This document shows, in pieces, positions 17,529 through 26,546 of a DNA stretch of 64,000 bases. How positions within the stretch are numbered: position 1 is the stretch's first letter; every line of letters begins with the position of its first letter. The notes under the pieces are model-generated. The model had not been told where the DNA came from, searched no databases, and saw only the letters and a program-made list of their open reading frames with translations. This stretch comes from Mycobacterium sp. URHB0044. GTDB lineage: Bacteria > Actinomycetota > Actinomycetes > Mycobacteriales > Mycobacteriaceae. A program made the position numbers and the translations under genes. The stretch is taken from assembly GCF_000620625.1 (NCBI RefSeq), contig NZ_JIAW01000001.1, forward strand, positions 248,001-312,000. Reading direction: 5' to 3'.

Positions 17529-18218
17529 GTGACGGCCACTACACTCGCCCACATGCGTGACTGTGAGACGGTCCGTCGCCCACTGCGGAGCGACGCCGAA
17601 CGTAATCGACAACGGGTGATCGAGGCTGCCCGCGACCTGTTCGCCGCCCGCGGTCTGGAAGCAACGCTCAATGACGTCGCGCATCATGCCGGCCTCGGTG
17701 TGGGAACGGTGTATCGACGGTTCCCCACGAAGGAGGAACTGTTCGAGGCCATCTTCGAAGACGCGATCAATCAAATCGCCGACATGGCGGAATCAGCACT
17801 CTGCGAGCCAGATTCATGGAACGGTTTCGAACAGTTCGTCACGCGACTGTGTGAGATGACGGCGACCGACCGCGGAATGCGGGAAGTTGCCTTCTGCAAG
17901 ACATGTGGTGGCAATCGGGTGGACGCCGCGCGAGATCGACTCGTCCCAGCCCTGTCCAAACTCGTCGAACGAGCGCAGCAGGACGGCTATCTACGACCGG
18001 AGATATCGGCCACCGACATGCCGATTCTGGGGTTGCTCGCAGGGACCGTCAGCGAGTACGCCGGTCACGTCGATGCCGAACTCTGGCGTCGGTACGTTGC
18101 GCTGCTCCTCGAGGGCATGCGGTGCCGAGACGATCGGCGACCGATAGAGGCCGAGGCGCTCGACGACGAACAGCTCGAAACGGCAATGCGAACCTGGCGG
18201 CCTGCCGACCCGAACTGA
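17529..18218 (+). CDS. TetR family regulator of the MmpS/MmpL operon
   Basis: 229 residues. HTH at about 44-66 (LNDVAHHAGLGVGTVYRRFPTKEEL) is typical TetR; the C-terminal domain has a Cys pair (FCKTCGG, about 119-124) that is unusual and could sense redox or metal. GTG 17529 is supported by an ideally placed -10 box. Divergent from mmpS with 111 bases between starts and a palindrome in both promoters; probably represses the efflux operon and itself. Confidence 0.85.
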   Translation: MTATTLAHMRDCETVRRPLRSDAERNRQRVIEAARDLFAARGLEATLNDVAHHAGLGVGTVYRRFPTKEELFEAIFEDAINQIADMAESALCEPDSWNGFEQFVTRLCEMTATDRGMREVAFCKTCGGNRVDAARDRLVPALSKLVERAQQDGYLRPEISATDMPILGLLAGTVSEYAGHVDAELWRRYVALLLEGMRCRDDRRPIEAEALDDEQLETAMRTWRPADPN

Positions 18219-18241
18219 CGCGGAGCGTCGGGAGTTGTCGC

Positions 18242-18424
18242 TCAGGACAAGTCGCGGAACGCCAGCGCGAAACCCGCGACGGCGATCACTGCGGACACGG
18301 CATACCCGACGATCGACCACCACCCGATGTGTAGGTAGGCGGTGACCGCGACGATGGTCATGGCGAGGAACACCATCACCATGCCGTATAGCGGCGGCCT
18401 GGCGGCGTATCGGTTGCGACTCAT
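18242..18424 (-). CDS. small two-helix membrane protein
   Basis: 60 residues with two hydrophobic segments (about 13-30 and 36-55) and a basic N terminus. ATG 18424 overlaps the aspA stop (ATGA), so it is cotranscribed with ansP and aspA. Unknown family; small membrane proteins of this shape often follow transporter genes. A real gene by coupling and codon use; no function can be stated. Confidence 0.6.
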   Translation of the reverse strand: MSRNRYAARPPLYGMVMVFLAMTIVAVTAYLHIGWWSIVGYAVSAVIAVAGFALAFRDLS

Positions 18425-19899
18425 CGAAGCACCTCTCTGCGAACGGTTTCCGTGACGGCGTGGTCGCCAACACCGGCGAAGTCGGGGGCGACTTCGACAG
18501 AGAGGTTGGCCAGGCGTTCCGGAGTCAGGATATGCCGCAACTGCACCTCGGAGAGGTAACCACGCTCGATTGCAATGTCGGCGACGTTGCGGTCGGTCGC
18601 CAGCGCCTCCCTGGCGATCTCGGAAGACTTGGCATACCCCAGGAATGGGTTGAGCGCGGTGGCGAGACCGATGGATGCGTCGACGTGGCCTGCCATGACC
18701 TCGACGTTCGGGGTGATGCCGTTGACGCAGCGGGTGGCCAGCACACCGCTGGCCGCGGTGAGCTGCGCGACGCTGTCGAACAGGGAACGCGCAATGATCG
18801 GTTCGAAGGCGTTGAGCTGCAGCTGTCCCGCTTCTGCGGCCATGGTGATCGTCAGGTCGTTGCCGATCACGGCGTAGCACACCTGGGTGACCACCTCGGG
18901 GATGACCGGATTGACCTTTCCCGGCATGATGCTCGAACCCGCTTGCATCGCAGGAAGATTGATCTCGTTCAGACCGGCGCGCGGCCCAGATGACAGCAGC
19001 CGCAAGTCATTGCAGATCTTCGACAGCTTGATCGCGATCCGTTTGAGCACGCCGGACACGTGCACGAAAGCGCCGGTGTCCTGCGTCGCCTCGATGAGGT
19101 TGACCGACGTCGTCAAGGGGCGGCCGGTGATCAGGCGAAGGTGCTGGCATACCGCGTCGACGTAGCCGGCCGGGGCGTTGAGCCTGGTGCCGATGGCCGT
19201 GGCGCCCATGTTGATCTCGTGCAGCAGTGCCGTCGATTCGGCGAGGCGCAGGCGGTCTTCGCCGAGAGTGACTGCGTAGCCGAGCATTTCCTGACCGAGC
19301 GTCATCGGCACGGCGTCCTGAAGCTGCGTGCGGCCGATCTTCACGATCCGCTCGAATTCCACCGCCTTTTCCTCGAACGCCGCCACCAGTCCGCCCAGGG
19401 CGGCGTCGAGCCCGTCGCACGCGGTGATGGTGGCCAGCCGCAGCGCGGTCGGATACACGTCGTTGGTGGACTGACCCATGTTGACGTGATCGGCGGGGTG
19501 TAGGTACTGATACTCGCCGGGATCGTGGCCCATGATCTGGAGGGCCCGGTTGCAGATGACCTCGTTGGCGTTCATGTTGGTCGACGTGCCCGCGCCGCCC
19601 TGGATGACGTCGACGACGAACTGGTCGGCGAGACCTCCGGCGCAGATCTCCTCGCACGCCGCCTCGATCGCCTGAGCCTGCGCGGCGGTGAGCAAGCCGA
19701 GGTCCGCGTTCGTTCGCGCGGCGGCTTGCTTCACCACCGCGAGGGCGCCGATCAGGTCCGAATACCGTCCGATCGTGGTACCGGTGATCGGGAAGTTCTC
19801 GACCGCGCGGGCGGTGTGCACTCCCCAATACGCTTGCGCAGGTAGTTCTTTGGTCCCCAGCAGGTCGTGCTCGATGCGGGTGTTCACGTAGTTCGTCAT
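18421..19899 (-). CDS. aspA: aspartate ammonia-lyase
   Basis: 492 residues from ATG 19899, which overlaps the ansP stop (ATGA). The fumarase/aspartase superfamily signature [10 protein letters not shown] is at 321-330 (flexible catalytic Ser loop); [15 protein letters not shown] (101-115), [10 protein letters not shown] (138-147) and [10 protein letters not shown] (189-198) complete the active site. [11 protein letters not shown] and the overall pattern favour aspartase over fumarase. Converts L-aspartate to fumarate and ammonia, completing asparagine use with AnsP uptake and AnsA deamidation. Confidence 0.92.
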   Translation of the reverse strand: MTNYVNTRIEHDLLGTKELPAQAYWGVHTARAVENFPITGTTIGRYSDLIGALAVVKQAAARTNADLGLLTAAQAQAIEAACEEICAGGLADQFVVDVIQGGAGTSTNMNANEVICNRALQIMGHDPGEYQYLHPADHVNMGQSTNDVYPTALRLATITACDGLDAALGGLVAAFEEKAVEFERIVKIGRTQLQDAVPMTLGQEMLGYAVTLGEDRLRLAESTALLHEINMGATAIGTRLNAPAGYVDAVCQHLRLITGRPLTTSVNLIEATQDTGAFVHVSGVLKRIAIKLSKICNDLRLLSSGPRAGLNEINLPAMQAGSSIMPGKVNPVIPEVVTQVCYAVIGNDLTITMAAEAGQLQLNAFEPIIARSLFDSVAQLTAASGVLATRCVNGITPNVEVMAGHVDASIGLATALNPFLGYAKSSEIAREALATDRNVADIAIERGYLSEVQLRHILTPERLANLSVEVAPDFAGVGDHAVTETVRREVLR

Positions 19900-21404
19900 C
19901 CTGGCATGTTGTCGGGGTCGATGGGCCTGTTGGCGACGACGGGGAACTCGCCGGTGTAACCCATGCGCTCGTGCGCTAGCGCCAGCACGCGGCCACGCAC
20001 CAGGTACCAACCGCCGATCAACATCGGGATGACGATCACCAGCGTTCCGACCGTCCAGGTGCCGACCGGTGCGTCGAACGCCATCAGTACGAGCACGGCG
20101 ACCAGGAACGCCAGCGTGAGGTAGCTGCTGTAGGGCGTGAAGGGCATCCGGAACTTCGGTCGCTGCATGAGCCCCGCCTTGCTCATCTTGACGAGCCGCA
20201 GTTGGCACAGGACGATCGTCCCCCACGAGGCGATGATGCCCAGCGCCGCCATGTTCAGCACGATCTCGAAGGCCTCACCCGGCTGAAATGCGTTGAGCGC
20301 GACGCCGAACAGGCAGATCAAGCACGTCAGCAGAATTCCGCCGTACGGCACACCGTTCTTCGACATCCGGGCGGTGAACTTCGGTGCGCTGCCGTTCATC
20401 GCCATCGATCGAAGGATCCGCCCCGTCGAATACAGCCCGGCATTCAAGCTGGAGAACGCGGCGGTGAGGACCACGATGTTCATGATGTCGCCTGCGCCGT
20501 TGAAGCCGATCTTGGAGAAGAACGTGACGAACGGGCTCTCGCCTGCGTGGTAGGCGGTGTAGGGCAGCAGCAGCGCCAGCAGGGCGACGGACCCGATGTA
20601 GAAGATCGCGATCCGGGCGACCACCGAGTTGATCGCCCGGGGCATGATCTTCTCCGGCTCGGCGGTCTCACCCGCCGCGGTGCCGACCAGTTCGACAGCG
20701 GCATAGGCGAATACCACTCCCGACGTCACGATCAGCAGTGGCAGCGCGCCGGTCGGGAACAACCCGCCGTGCTGGTTCCAGATGCTCAATCCCGTGCTCT
20801 GGCCCTCGATCTTGTAACGACCGGCCAGGAAGATCGTCCCGGCGACCAGGAACGTCATCAGGGCAACGACCTTGATCAGTGCCGCCCAGAACTCCATCTC
20901 GCCGAACCACTTCACCGAGATCATGTTGACCGACAACACCAATACCAACGCGATCAGCGCGAGTGTCCACTGCGGGACGACGTTGAACGCCTTCCAGAAG
21001 TGGAAGTAGGTGGCGATCGCGGTGGTGTCGACGATCGAGGTCATGGCCCAGTTCAGGAAGTACAGCCAGCCGACCGCGAAAGCTGCCTTCTCGCCGAAGA
21101 ATTCGCGGGCATACGACACGAATGAGCCCGACGACGGACGGTGCAGCACCAGCTCGCCCAGTGCCCGCAGGATGAGGAACACGAAGATGCCGCAGACCCC
21201 GTAGACGAGGAACAAGCCGGGCCCGGCGGACGCGAGCCGGCCGCCTGCGCCGAGGAACAGGCCGGTCCCGATGGCGCCGCCGATCGCGATCATCTGCAGC
21301 TGCCGCGGTTTGAGGCCCTTGTGATAGCCCTCGTCTTCGCGAGTGAGACGGTCGCTGGCGGCCGTGGGTGGGGTCGGATCGGAAGTACTGGGCAGCGTGG
21401 CCAT
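19896..21404 (-). CDS. ansP: L-asparagine permease
   Basis: 502 residues, 12 transmembrane helices of the amino acid-polyamine-organocation superfamily. The N-terminal [25 protein letters not shown] and [20 protein letters not shown] motifs match the AnsP/GabP branch. Cotranscribed with aspA by a 4-base overlap. Probably imports asparagine (or aspartate) by H+ symport; mycobacterial AnsP1/AnsP2 are the best comparison. A palindrome shared with ansA lies upstream. Confidence 0.85.
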   Translation of the reverse strand: MATLPSTSDPTPPTAASDRLTREDEGYHKGLKPRQLQMIAIGGAIGTGLFLGAGGRLASAGPGLFLVYGVCGIFVFLILRALGELVLHRPSSGSFVSYAREFFGEKAAFAVGWLYFLNWAMTSIVDTTAIATYFHFWKAFNVVPQWTLALIALVLVLSVNMISVKWFGEMEFWAALIKVVALMTFLVAGTIFLAGRYKIEGQSTGLSIWNQHGGLFPTGALPLLIVTSGVVFAYAAVELVGTAAGETAEPEKIMPRAINSVVARIAIFYIGSVALLALLLPYTAYHAGESPFVTFFSKIGFNGAGDIMNIVVLTAAFSSLNAGLYSTGRILRSMAMNGSAPKFTARMSKNGVPYGGILLTCLICLFGVALNAFQPGEAFEIVLNMAALGIIASWGTIVLCQLRLVKMSKAGLMQRPKFRMPFTPYSSYLTLAFLVAVLVLMAFDAPVGTWTVGTLVIVIPMLIGGWYLVRGRVLALAHERMGYTGEFPVVANRPIDPDNMPG

Positions 21405-21455
21405 CGAGTTCCCGTCGTCGTCTGAAGAAGTTGGTAGAAGCGGACTGGCTGCCTG

Positions 21456-21468
21456 GCTGTCAGACAGC
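21456..21468. promoter_or_regulatory. probable GntR operator upstream of ansP
   Basis: GCTGTCAGACAGC is a perfect 13-base palindrome 52 bases upstream of the ansP start. The same core with conserved flank (GCCTnGCTGTCAGACAG) occurs at 23337-23352 before ansA. FadR-type GntR proteins bind short palindromes of this kind. Confidence 0.65.
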
Positions 21469-21540
21469 TATACCGGAGAGTGTGTCACTCGTCACTCAAT
21501 GAGTCAAGACTTGATCGCGGTCACACGCAAGGGGGACCGG

Positions 21541-22278
21541 TCAGGACCTGGTGGACTGCCCCGAAAGCTTCGTGACGGCGTCTTCGACCTTGTCGAGGTG
21601 CTGGCGCATGCAGTCGCTGGCATCGGCGAAGTCGCCCGACGCGATGGCGTCGAGAATCTTGCCGTGTTCGACGTTGGACGATGCGCGGCGCTGGGAGATG
21701 CTGGCGTTGAGCATGCGGGACTGCTCGGTGAGCGCGTCCCGGATGGCGGCGACGACGGTTGCGAAGACCTCGTTCCCGGAGGCCTGGGCGATGCCGAGGT
21801 GAAACTGGCTGTCGAGTTGAACCCACCGCGCGGGATCGGTTTCGGCCTGCATTTCGTCGTTGATGCGGGTGAGGTTGGCCAGCTGAGCGTCGGTGCGCCT
21901 ACGTGCCGCCCACCCGGCGGCGGGCACCTCGATGTACGGCCGGGCCTCGACGAGGTCACGGGCCGAGAACTTGCCGTACCGCGGCGACGACGGGTGCGAC
22001 GAAACGACGACGGTGCCCGAGCCGGTCTTGGTCGCCGTCAGTCCCAGGGTCTGGCAGGAGCGCAGGGCCTCCCGGATCACCGAGCGGCTCACCCCGTAGC
22101 GCTCGGCGAGTGCGGCCTCGGGCGGAAGTTTGAACCCGACCGGCAGGTCGCCGTTTTCGATGGCCGTGCACAGATCCTCGAATACCGACTCGGCGGCGTT
22201 GCGCCGCTGGATCAAGCCGGGACGATCTGTCCACCTATCAGGCAGGTTCACAGCCACAACAGTGCCCGTGGCGTTCAC
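21541..22278 (-). CDS. GntR/FadR (FCD domain) transcriptional regulator
   Basis: 245 residues. N-terminal winged helix (about 25-95; LPPEAALAERYGVSRSVIREALRSC), then the FCD helical domain with metal/ligand residues (RWVQLDSQFHLGIAQASGN; LNASISQRRASSNVEHGKILDAIASGD). Lies 23 bases after ansA in the same direction and before ansP-aspA, so it is the likely regulator of asparagine/aspartate use; the ligand is probably a dicarboxylate or amino acid bound at the FCD metal site. Imperfect operator copy CTGTCAACAG precedes its start. Confidence 0.85.
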   Translation of the reverse strand: MNATGTVVAVNLPDRWTDRPGLIQRRNAAESVFEDLCTAIENGDLPVGFKLPPEAALAERYGVSRSVIREALRSCQTLGLTATKTGSGTVVVSSHPSSPRYGKFSARDLVEARPYIEVPAAGWAARRRTDAQLANLTRINDEMQAETDPARWVQLDSQFHLGIAQASGNEVFATVVAAIRDALTEQSRMLNASISQRRASSNVEHGKILDAIASGDFADASDCMRQHLDKVEDAVTKLSGQSTRS

Positions 22279-22281
22279 AGA

Positions 22282-22291
22282 CTGTCAACAG
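22282..22291. promoter_or_regulatory. degenerate operator half-palindrome before gntR
   Basis: CTGTCAACAG resembles the CTGTCAGACAG core and sits directly before the gntR start in the ansA-gntR gap, which would allow feedback on the regulator. Confidence 0.35.
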
Positions 22292-22301
22292 GGCTCCGCC
22301 T

Positions 22302-23264
22302 CTAGGGCAGGCTGCAGACCGAACGCTGATCACCGATGCCGACGACATCGGCGTATGCGCTGAGCATCCGTCGATGATCGGCACCGCCGGCGAGCAAGGC
22401 GATCAACATGATTCGCGCTTGCTCGGCGCGTAGCCACGACGAAACGACCGCACCGGCCGCGGCCAGATCGTGACCGCCACCATGGCCGCCGTAGATCGGC
22501 TCGACGACACCGTGGGGTACGCGACTGGTGACCACGACGGCGATGCCCTCGTGCATGCATTGCCGGACTGCCGCCAGGACGTTCGGGTTGGCATTGCCGG
22601 ATCCCATGGCGTCCAGAACGATTCCACGTGCACCGGCGGCGATGCTCGCGTCGATGTGGAGGCGGTCGGCGCCGGGATACAGCGCGATCGTGTCGACGCG
22701 GATCTGGGCGACGTCCGGATGCCAGCGCAGGATTGCCCGGGAGGTCTCCGGGGTCGGTAGATAGTGCTCGAAGCCGTCGAGCCGAGTGGTGTGTGCCTTC
22801 CGCGTTCCCCGTGCCGGAAGTACCCGATTGCCGAAGACGATGAGCACGCCGCGGTCGCGGGCGTCGGTCCGGCGCGCGGTCGCGATGGCGGCCTGCACGT
22901 TGTGCGGGCCGTCGGGGTCGGGATGGTCGACGGGACGCTGGGCGCCGGTGACGACGATGGGGCGGGGATCCGAATGAAACAGGTCGAGGAACATAGCGGT
23001 TTCCTCGAGCGTGTCCGTGCCGTGCAGCACGACGACGCCCTCGACTCGAGGATCGTCGAACGCTTCGGTGACTGCGTCGCGGATGGTGACCATCCGCGGC
23101 AGGGACATCGCCGAGGAATCGACGGCCATGACGTCGCGGATCACTGCGTCGGAATCGACGATGGAATGCAACGCGTGATGCCCGGGGTTGATCGGGGCAA
23201 TGCGGTCACCGAGGCCACGGGCGCTGGCGATCGTGCCACCGGTGGTCAGCACGACGACGGACAC
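22302..23264 (-). CDS. ansA: L-asparaginase
   Basis: 320 residues from GTG 23264, preceded by GGAGG. Bacterial type I/II asparaginase with both catalytic motifs: LTTGGTIAS (Thr11) and HGTDTLEET (Thr83-Asp84 and following). Also VVVTGAQRP and the C-terminal VPHGxVEPIYGG loop. Hydrolyses asparagine to aspartate and ammonia in the cytosol. The longer open frame to 23636 runs antisense through the neighbouring gene and is rejected. The shared operator at 23342-23352 lies upstream. Confidence 0.92.
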   Translation of the reverse strand: MSVVVLTTGGTIASARGLGDRIAPINPGHHALHSIVDSDAVIRDVMAVDSSAMSLPRMVTIRDAVTEAFDDPRVEGVVVLHGTDTLEETAMFLDLFHSDPRPIVVTGAQRPVDHPDPDGPHNVQAAIATARRTDARDRGVLIVFGNRVLPARGTRKAHTTRLDGFEHYLPTPETSRAILRWHPDVAQIRVDTIALYPGADRLHIDASIAAGARGIVLDAMGSGNANPNVLAAVRQCMHEGIAVVVTSRVPHGVVEPIYGGHGGGHDLAAAGAVVSSWLRAEQARIMLIALLAGGADHRRMLSAYADVVGIGDQRSVCSLP

Positions 23265-23341
23265 GGGGACCTCCTCGAAAGTGCCGGCCCGGTCGGCGGC
23301 ATTGACCAAGCTCCACTCCGTGTATAGCACAGGCTGCCTAG

Positions 23342-23352
23342 CTGTCAGACAG
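23342..23352. promoter_or_regulatory. probable GntR operator between ansA and the divergent SDR
   Basis: CTGTCAGACAG, identical in the core to the ansP site; 16 of 17 bases match when the left flank is included. Lies between divergent starts 23264 and 23380, so it may control both. Confidence 0.65.
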
Positions 23353-23379
23353 ATTTGTATCGACGGAAGGAAACGACCC

Positions 23380-23982
23380 ATGCGAGTCCTGCTGGTCGGC
23401 GGAGCCGGAACCATTGGACGACGACTCGCGCCGGCACTGGCTGGCGAGCACGACATCATCGTCGCCGGGAGGAATTCGGGCGACGTTCGGGTCGACATCA
23501 CCTCCGCTGATTCGATCCGTTCGATGTTCGAACAAACGCCCGACATCGACGCGGTGGTCGGGATCGCCGCGTCGGGGCCGCTCGACGTATTCGACACGCT
23601 CACCGAAGAGCAGTTGCTCGCCAACATGCGCGGCAAGTTCTTCGGCCAGGCGAACGTGGTGTTGATCGGCCAGCACTACGTCAACGTTGGTGGATCGTTC
23701 ACGCTGACGTCGGGCGTCTTCGCCGACCAGGCGGCGAAGGGCGTCACCTCCGGTGGCGTGGTCAGCGGTGCGCTGCACAGCTTCGTCCTGTCCGCGGCGA
23801 TGGAACTGCAGGGCCGCTACCGCGTCAACGCGGTGAGCCCGACGATGGTCGAGGATTCCGCCGATGAGTTCGGTCACCTATTTCCGGGGTTGCGGGCGGT
23901 GCCCATGACCGTGCTCGTCGACCACTACGTCGGATGCGTCGAAGGAACGGGAACGGGTCAGATCATCCGCGCCTATGGGTAA
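23380..23982 (+). CDS. short SDR-like protein without YxxxK
   Basis: 200 residues with the Rossmann loop VLLVGGAGTIGRRLAPAL and a C-terminal RVNAVSPTMVEDS typical of SDRs, but the Tyr-xxx-Lys motif is absent (SGGVVSGALHSFV at that place), as in a subgroup of ~200-residue SDR-like proteins of unknown activity. ATG 23380 has GGAAGG upstream; a longer frame from 23188 would overlap ansA and is rejected. Divergent from ansA and sharing the GntR-type palindrome, so possibly coregulated. Confidence 0.7.
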   Translation: MRVLLVGGAGTIGRRLAPALAGEHDIIVAGRNSGDVRVDITSADSIRSMFEQTPDIDAVVGIAASGPLDVFDTLTEEQLLANMRGKFFGQANVVLIGQHYVNVGGSFTLTSGVFADQAAKGVTSGGVVSGALHSFVLSAAMELQGRYRVNAVSPTMVEDSADEFGHLFPGLRAVPMTVLVDHYVGCVEGTGTGQIIRAYG

Positions 23983-24328
23983 CCCTCTTCAACTCGAAAT
24001 CACCTGTCGTTCAGAGGCTTCTCAGCATCGATGCCTACGGTTTGAAGGCATGGATCATCGTGATGTCTCGGCGCTGGCGGACGAGCTGGCGCAATGCACC
24101 TGCCCCCATCTGCCGTGGAGCGATCAGAGGGTGATCGCCCTCGAGTTGGGCGCCGGCGAATGCGACATGGCTATCGACGACATGGTTCGAGGTGCTTTCC
24201 ACGGGGCCTGTGTGGTGCCCGGCCACATCATCGCGCGGCTGCACGAATGGCTCGAGGTCTACGACGCCACCGCGTGCACGGACCCGGTTCAGCTGCGCGG
24301 CTACGTGAACCGGCTGCGCTGCGCATAG
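23975..24328 (+). CDS. hypothetical protein
   Basis: 117 residues if started at the ATG that overlaps the SDR stop (TATGGGTAA); an alternative start is ATG 24050 (MDHRDVSALADEL). Codon use from about 24050 is GC-ending and looks coding. Sequence is Cys/His-rich in the first half (CTCPHLPW) and acidic-helical later (ARLHEWLEVYDA). I do not recognise a family. Possibly cotranscribed with the SDR-like gene. Confidence 0.5.
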   Translation: MGNPLQLEITCRSEASQHRCLRFEGMDHRDVSALADELAQCTCPHLPWSDQRVIALELGAGECDMAIDDMVRGAFHGACVVPGHIIARLHEWLEVYDATACTDPVQLRGYVNRLRCA

Positions 24329-24346
24329 TTCGCCAAAGCGGAAGCT

Positions 24347-24835
24347 TCAGGCGCTCACGTGCTTGTTGGTCAGTGAGCTCGGCGCGTCGACGTTGGCTCC
24401 TTCGTCGACGCCGATACCGAGGCGTTCCACCAGCTCGCCGCCCATCCAGGCGGTACCGACAGCCAGTACCACCGCGGCGAAACTGCAGACCAGCGCCCAG
24501 GCGTTCGGCTCCCACCCGAAGTTGTTGGCGCGCAGCAGCCAGCTGATCGCGAACAGCACGACCACGACGATGTTGCCGAGCCCGTGCACCAGACCGATGC
24601 GCTTGGCCCGGGAATTGGGCGGGATCTTGAACCAGTCGATCCAGCCGAACGGGGCGGCGATCAGGCCGCCGATGATGCCTGCCGCGATCGCGTACGCGGC
24701 AGCCATGGCGAACCCGGGCTTGTCGGTGATCAGGTAGATGACGTCGAAGACCACCGCGGTGGCCAGCAAACCGAGCGGGAACGGAATCAGCATCGGGTGA
24801 ATGGCGTGGCCCAGCGCCTTCGCACGACTTTCCAT
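24347..24835 (-). CDS. DUF2231 membrane protein
   Basis: 162 residues from ATG 24835, after AGGAGG. Four transmembrane segments; the N terminus HAIHPMLIPFPLGLLATAVVFD and GWIDWFKIP are typical of DUF2231 proteins, which resemble heme-copper or cytochrome-type membrane scaffolds with a conserved His-Pro motif. Function unknown. Stand-alone; 64 bases separate it from the YjbR gene in the same direction. Confidence 0.75.
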   Translation of the reverse strand: MESRAKALGHAIHPMLIPFPLGLLATAVVFDVIYLITDKPGFAMAAAYAIAAGIIGGLIAAPFGWIDWFKIPPNSRAKRIGLVHGLGNIVVVVLFAISWLLRANNFGWEPNAWALVCSFAAVVLAVGTAWMGGELVERLGIGVDEGANVDAPSSLTNKHVSA

Positions 24836-24898
24836 GTTTCCTCCTTGAGTAGTCGCACCCTTTGAGGAAATACCCCCGCGCGTCTGTGGCAAACGGTC

Positions 24899-25255
24899 CT
24901 ACGAGCCGAAGAGTTCGGCGCGTTTCGCCCTCGTCAGCCGTCCGACGACGAGGTCGTAGGAGTGGTCGATCATCTCGCGGCACTCGTCGTCGTCGATCGA
25001 CCCGTCCAGGTCGACGGTGTTCCAGTGGCGCTTGTTCAGGTGGTATCCGGGGCGAACGGCTTGGTGCCGGTCACGCAGATGGAGCGCGAGGTCCGGGTCG
25101 CACTTGAGGCTGACACTGGGCGGGTCGGCTGCGAGTGGAATGAGCGCGAATATCTTGCCGCCGACCTTGAAGACGGCGAGGCCGTCGCCGAACGGATAGT
25201 CCTCGACGGCTGCGGGGAGGCCTCCGCAGTGGTCGAGCACGTCGTCACGCGTCAT
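24899..25255 (-). CDS. MmcQ/YjbR family protein
   Basis: 118 residues with the family pattern (FPxxxGxAVFKVGGKIFALI, SLKCDP, LNKRHWNTVDLDG, DHSYDLVVGRL). CyaY-like fold described as double-wing DNA binding in the family, but function is unproven. Follows the PPOX gene by 13 bases and is probably cotranscribed. Confidence 0.8.
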   Translation of the reverse strand: MTRDDVLDHCGGLPAAVEDYPFGDGLAVFKVGGKIFALIPLAADPPSVSLKCDPDLALHLRDRHQAVRPGYHLNKRHWNTVDLDGSIDDDECREMIDHSYDLVVGRLTRAKRAELFGS

Positions 25256-25268
25256 GAAGACGAGGTGG

Positions 25269-25715
25269 TCACGCCGGGTTGGAGTAGGTGCGGGTGGGTG
25301 TGATGAGGACGGCGGCCCTGCGCTCCTCGCGCATCACCCGGTCGTAGGTGTCCCAGTCGTCGTGGGTTCCGCCTGCGGCAGTGAAGATCTCGCGGAGCAA
25401 CAGGCGCAGTCGCTCGTCGGCGACCTCGGGGTGGGGGTCGTCGAGCCCGATCAACTGCGCTGTTCCTTCGACGGCGGCCCACTGCCAACCCGCCCGGGCG
25501 ACGATCGTGGCCCGCGGGTCGGCGCGCAGGTTGTCCAGCTTGCGAGAGCGTCCGGCAGCGACGAGTCCTACCACCTGCTCACCCGTTAGGGGATGAGGCA
25601 GCACGCCGGCGTTGAGCACCGACGCCTGCACGCTGCCGTCGCCGCGCAACGTGGTGAATACGCACAGCCCCTGGTCGGCGGCGGCGACCTCGCTGAAGGC
25701 GGATAGGTCGGTCAT
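25269..25715 (-). CDS. F420/FMN-dependent pyridoxamine 5'-phosphate oxidase-like protein
   Basis: 148 residues from ATG 25715 (AGGAAAG upstream). Split beta-barrel flavin/deazaflavin-binding fold: GDGSVQASVLNAGVL, LVAAGRSRKLDNLRADPRATIVAR and the C-terminal RRAAVLITPTRTYSNPA. The pattern fits actinobacterial FDOR-B F420-linked reductases. Coenzyme F420 is made by mycobacteria, and an LLM F420-type enzyme is nearby. Downstream of the TetR at 25762-26349 with a 46-base gap, in the same direction, so probably in the TetR operon. Confidence 0.7.
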   Translation of the reverse strand: MTDLSAFSEVAAADQGLCVFTTLRGDGSVQASVLNAGVLPHPLTGEQVVGLVAAGRSRKLDNLRADPRATIVARAGWQWAAVEGTAQLIGLDDPHPEVADERLRLLLREIFTAAGGTHDDWDTYDRVMREERRAAVLITPTRTYSNPA

Positions 25716-25761
25716 GTGCTTTCCTCTTTCCTTGGTCAAAGGTGCTGTGGATCAGGCCTGT

Positions 25762-26349
25762 TCACGCGTCGAGTGCGTCGAGCCATTTCTCGAGCCGTCG
25801 GGTTTGCCGCGTCATCAGTTCGGGTCGTCCCAGCGCGTTGGCGAGGACCGCGCTGCCTTGGTAGGCGATCAGCAGCTCGACGGCCAGGTCGCGGGCGTCC
25901 CGTCGGCCGATGGAAGTGAACTGCCGCTCGGCCCAGTCGAGCTGGACCTGCATCAAGCTGGCCGCGAGCGGGTCGACTGCCACGTCTCGCTTGCCCAGCT
26001 CCGATGCCAGCGTTCCATGTGGGCAGCCGTAGCGGGCGGTCGAGTCTGCATGGTGCGCCAGGAACCGAATCAGCCCCTTGAGCCGAGCCTTTGGGGTGCG
26101 ATGCCGACGCTCGAGCTCCTCGAGCGTGGATGCGATCTGCCGGACGTGTGCGTCCACCACTGCTTCGACGATGTCGTCCTTGGTCTTGAAGTAGTAGTAC
26201 ACGTTGCCCGGCGGTACGTCGGCCGCCTCGGCGATGTCCGCCAGCGTGGTTCGTACGACGCCCTGGCGATACACCAGTTCATAGGCTGCGCTGACCAATC
26301 GGTCTCGCTTACCGGGCCGGGCAGCAGCGTCGCGGCGTGAGTTAGTCAC
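25762..26349 (-). CDS. TetR family regulator
   Basis: 195 residues from GTG 26349 (VTNSRRDAAARPGKR), the first start downstream of a palindrome that overlaps it; the open frame to 26532 is antisense to the next gene's upstream region. HTH at about 32-52 (LADIAEAADVPPGNVYYYFKTKDDIV) and a conserved Cys-Pro (YGCPHG) in the ligand domain. Divergent from the LLM oxidoreductase at 26547, and upstream of two small enzymes in the same direction; it probably controls these F420-type genes. Confidence 0.8.
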   Translation of the reverse strand: MTNSRRDAAARPGKRDRLVSAAYELVYRQGVVRTTLADIAEAADVPPGNVYYYFKTKDDIVEAVVDAHVRQIASTLEELERRHRTPKARLKGLIRFLAHHADSTARYGCPHGTLASELGKRDVAVDPLAASLMQVQLDWAERQFTSIGRRDARDLAVELLIAYQGSAVLANALGRPELMTRQTRRLEKWLDALDA

Positions 26350-26357
26350 CTTACTAA
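26342..26357. promoter_or_regulatory. candidate TetR operator overlapping tetR start
   Basis: TTAGTCACCTTACTAA is an inverted repeat with perfect 5-base arms and a 6-base centre covering the GTG start of the TetR gene; good autoregulatory position. Confidence 0.55.
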
Positions 26358-26546
26358 GAGTGTAGATCTTCGTGCGCCGAATTTGAAACGCGTCGGCGCA
26401 AGTTCCGAGACCAAGGCTGGCGGACCGTGGTGGTGGCGGTCCCATGATGACTGCGCACTGTTGGTGGCGCCCAGCGATCGGCACGCTGAGTGCATGACGC
26501 AAAGCAATGCTCGCGACGCTGGAAGGCGGCACCGGCGGGGGCGGCG

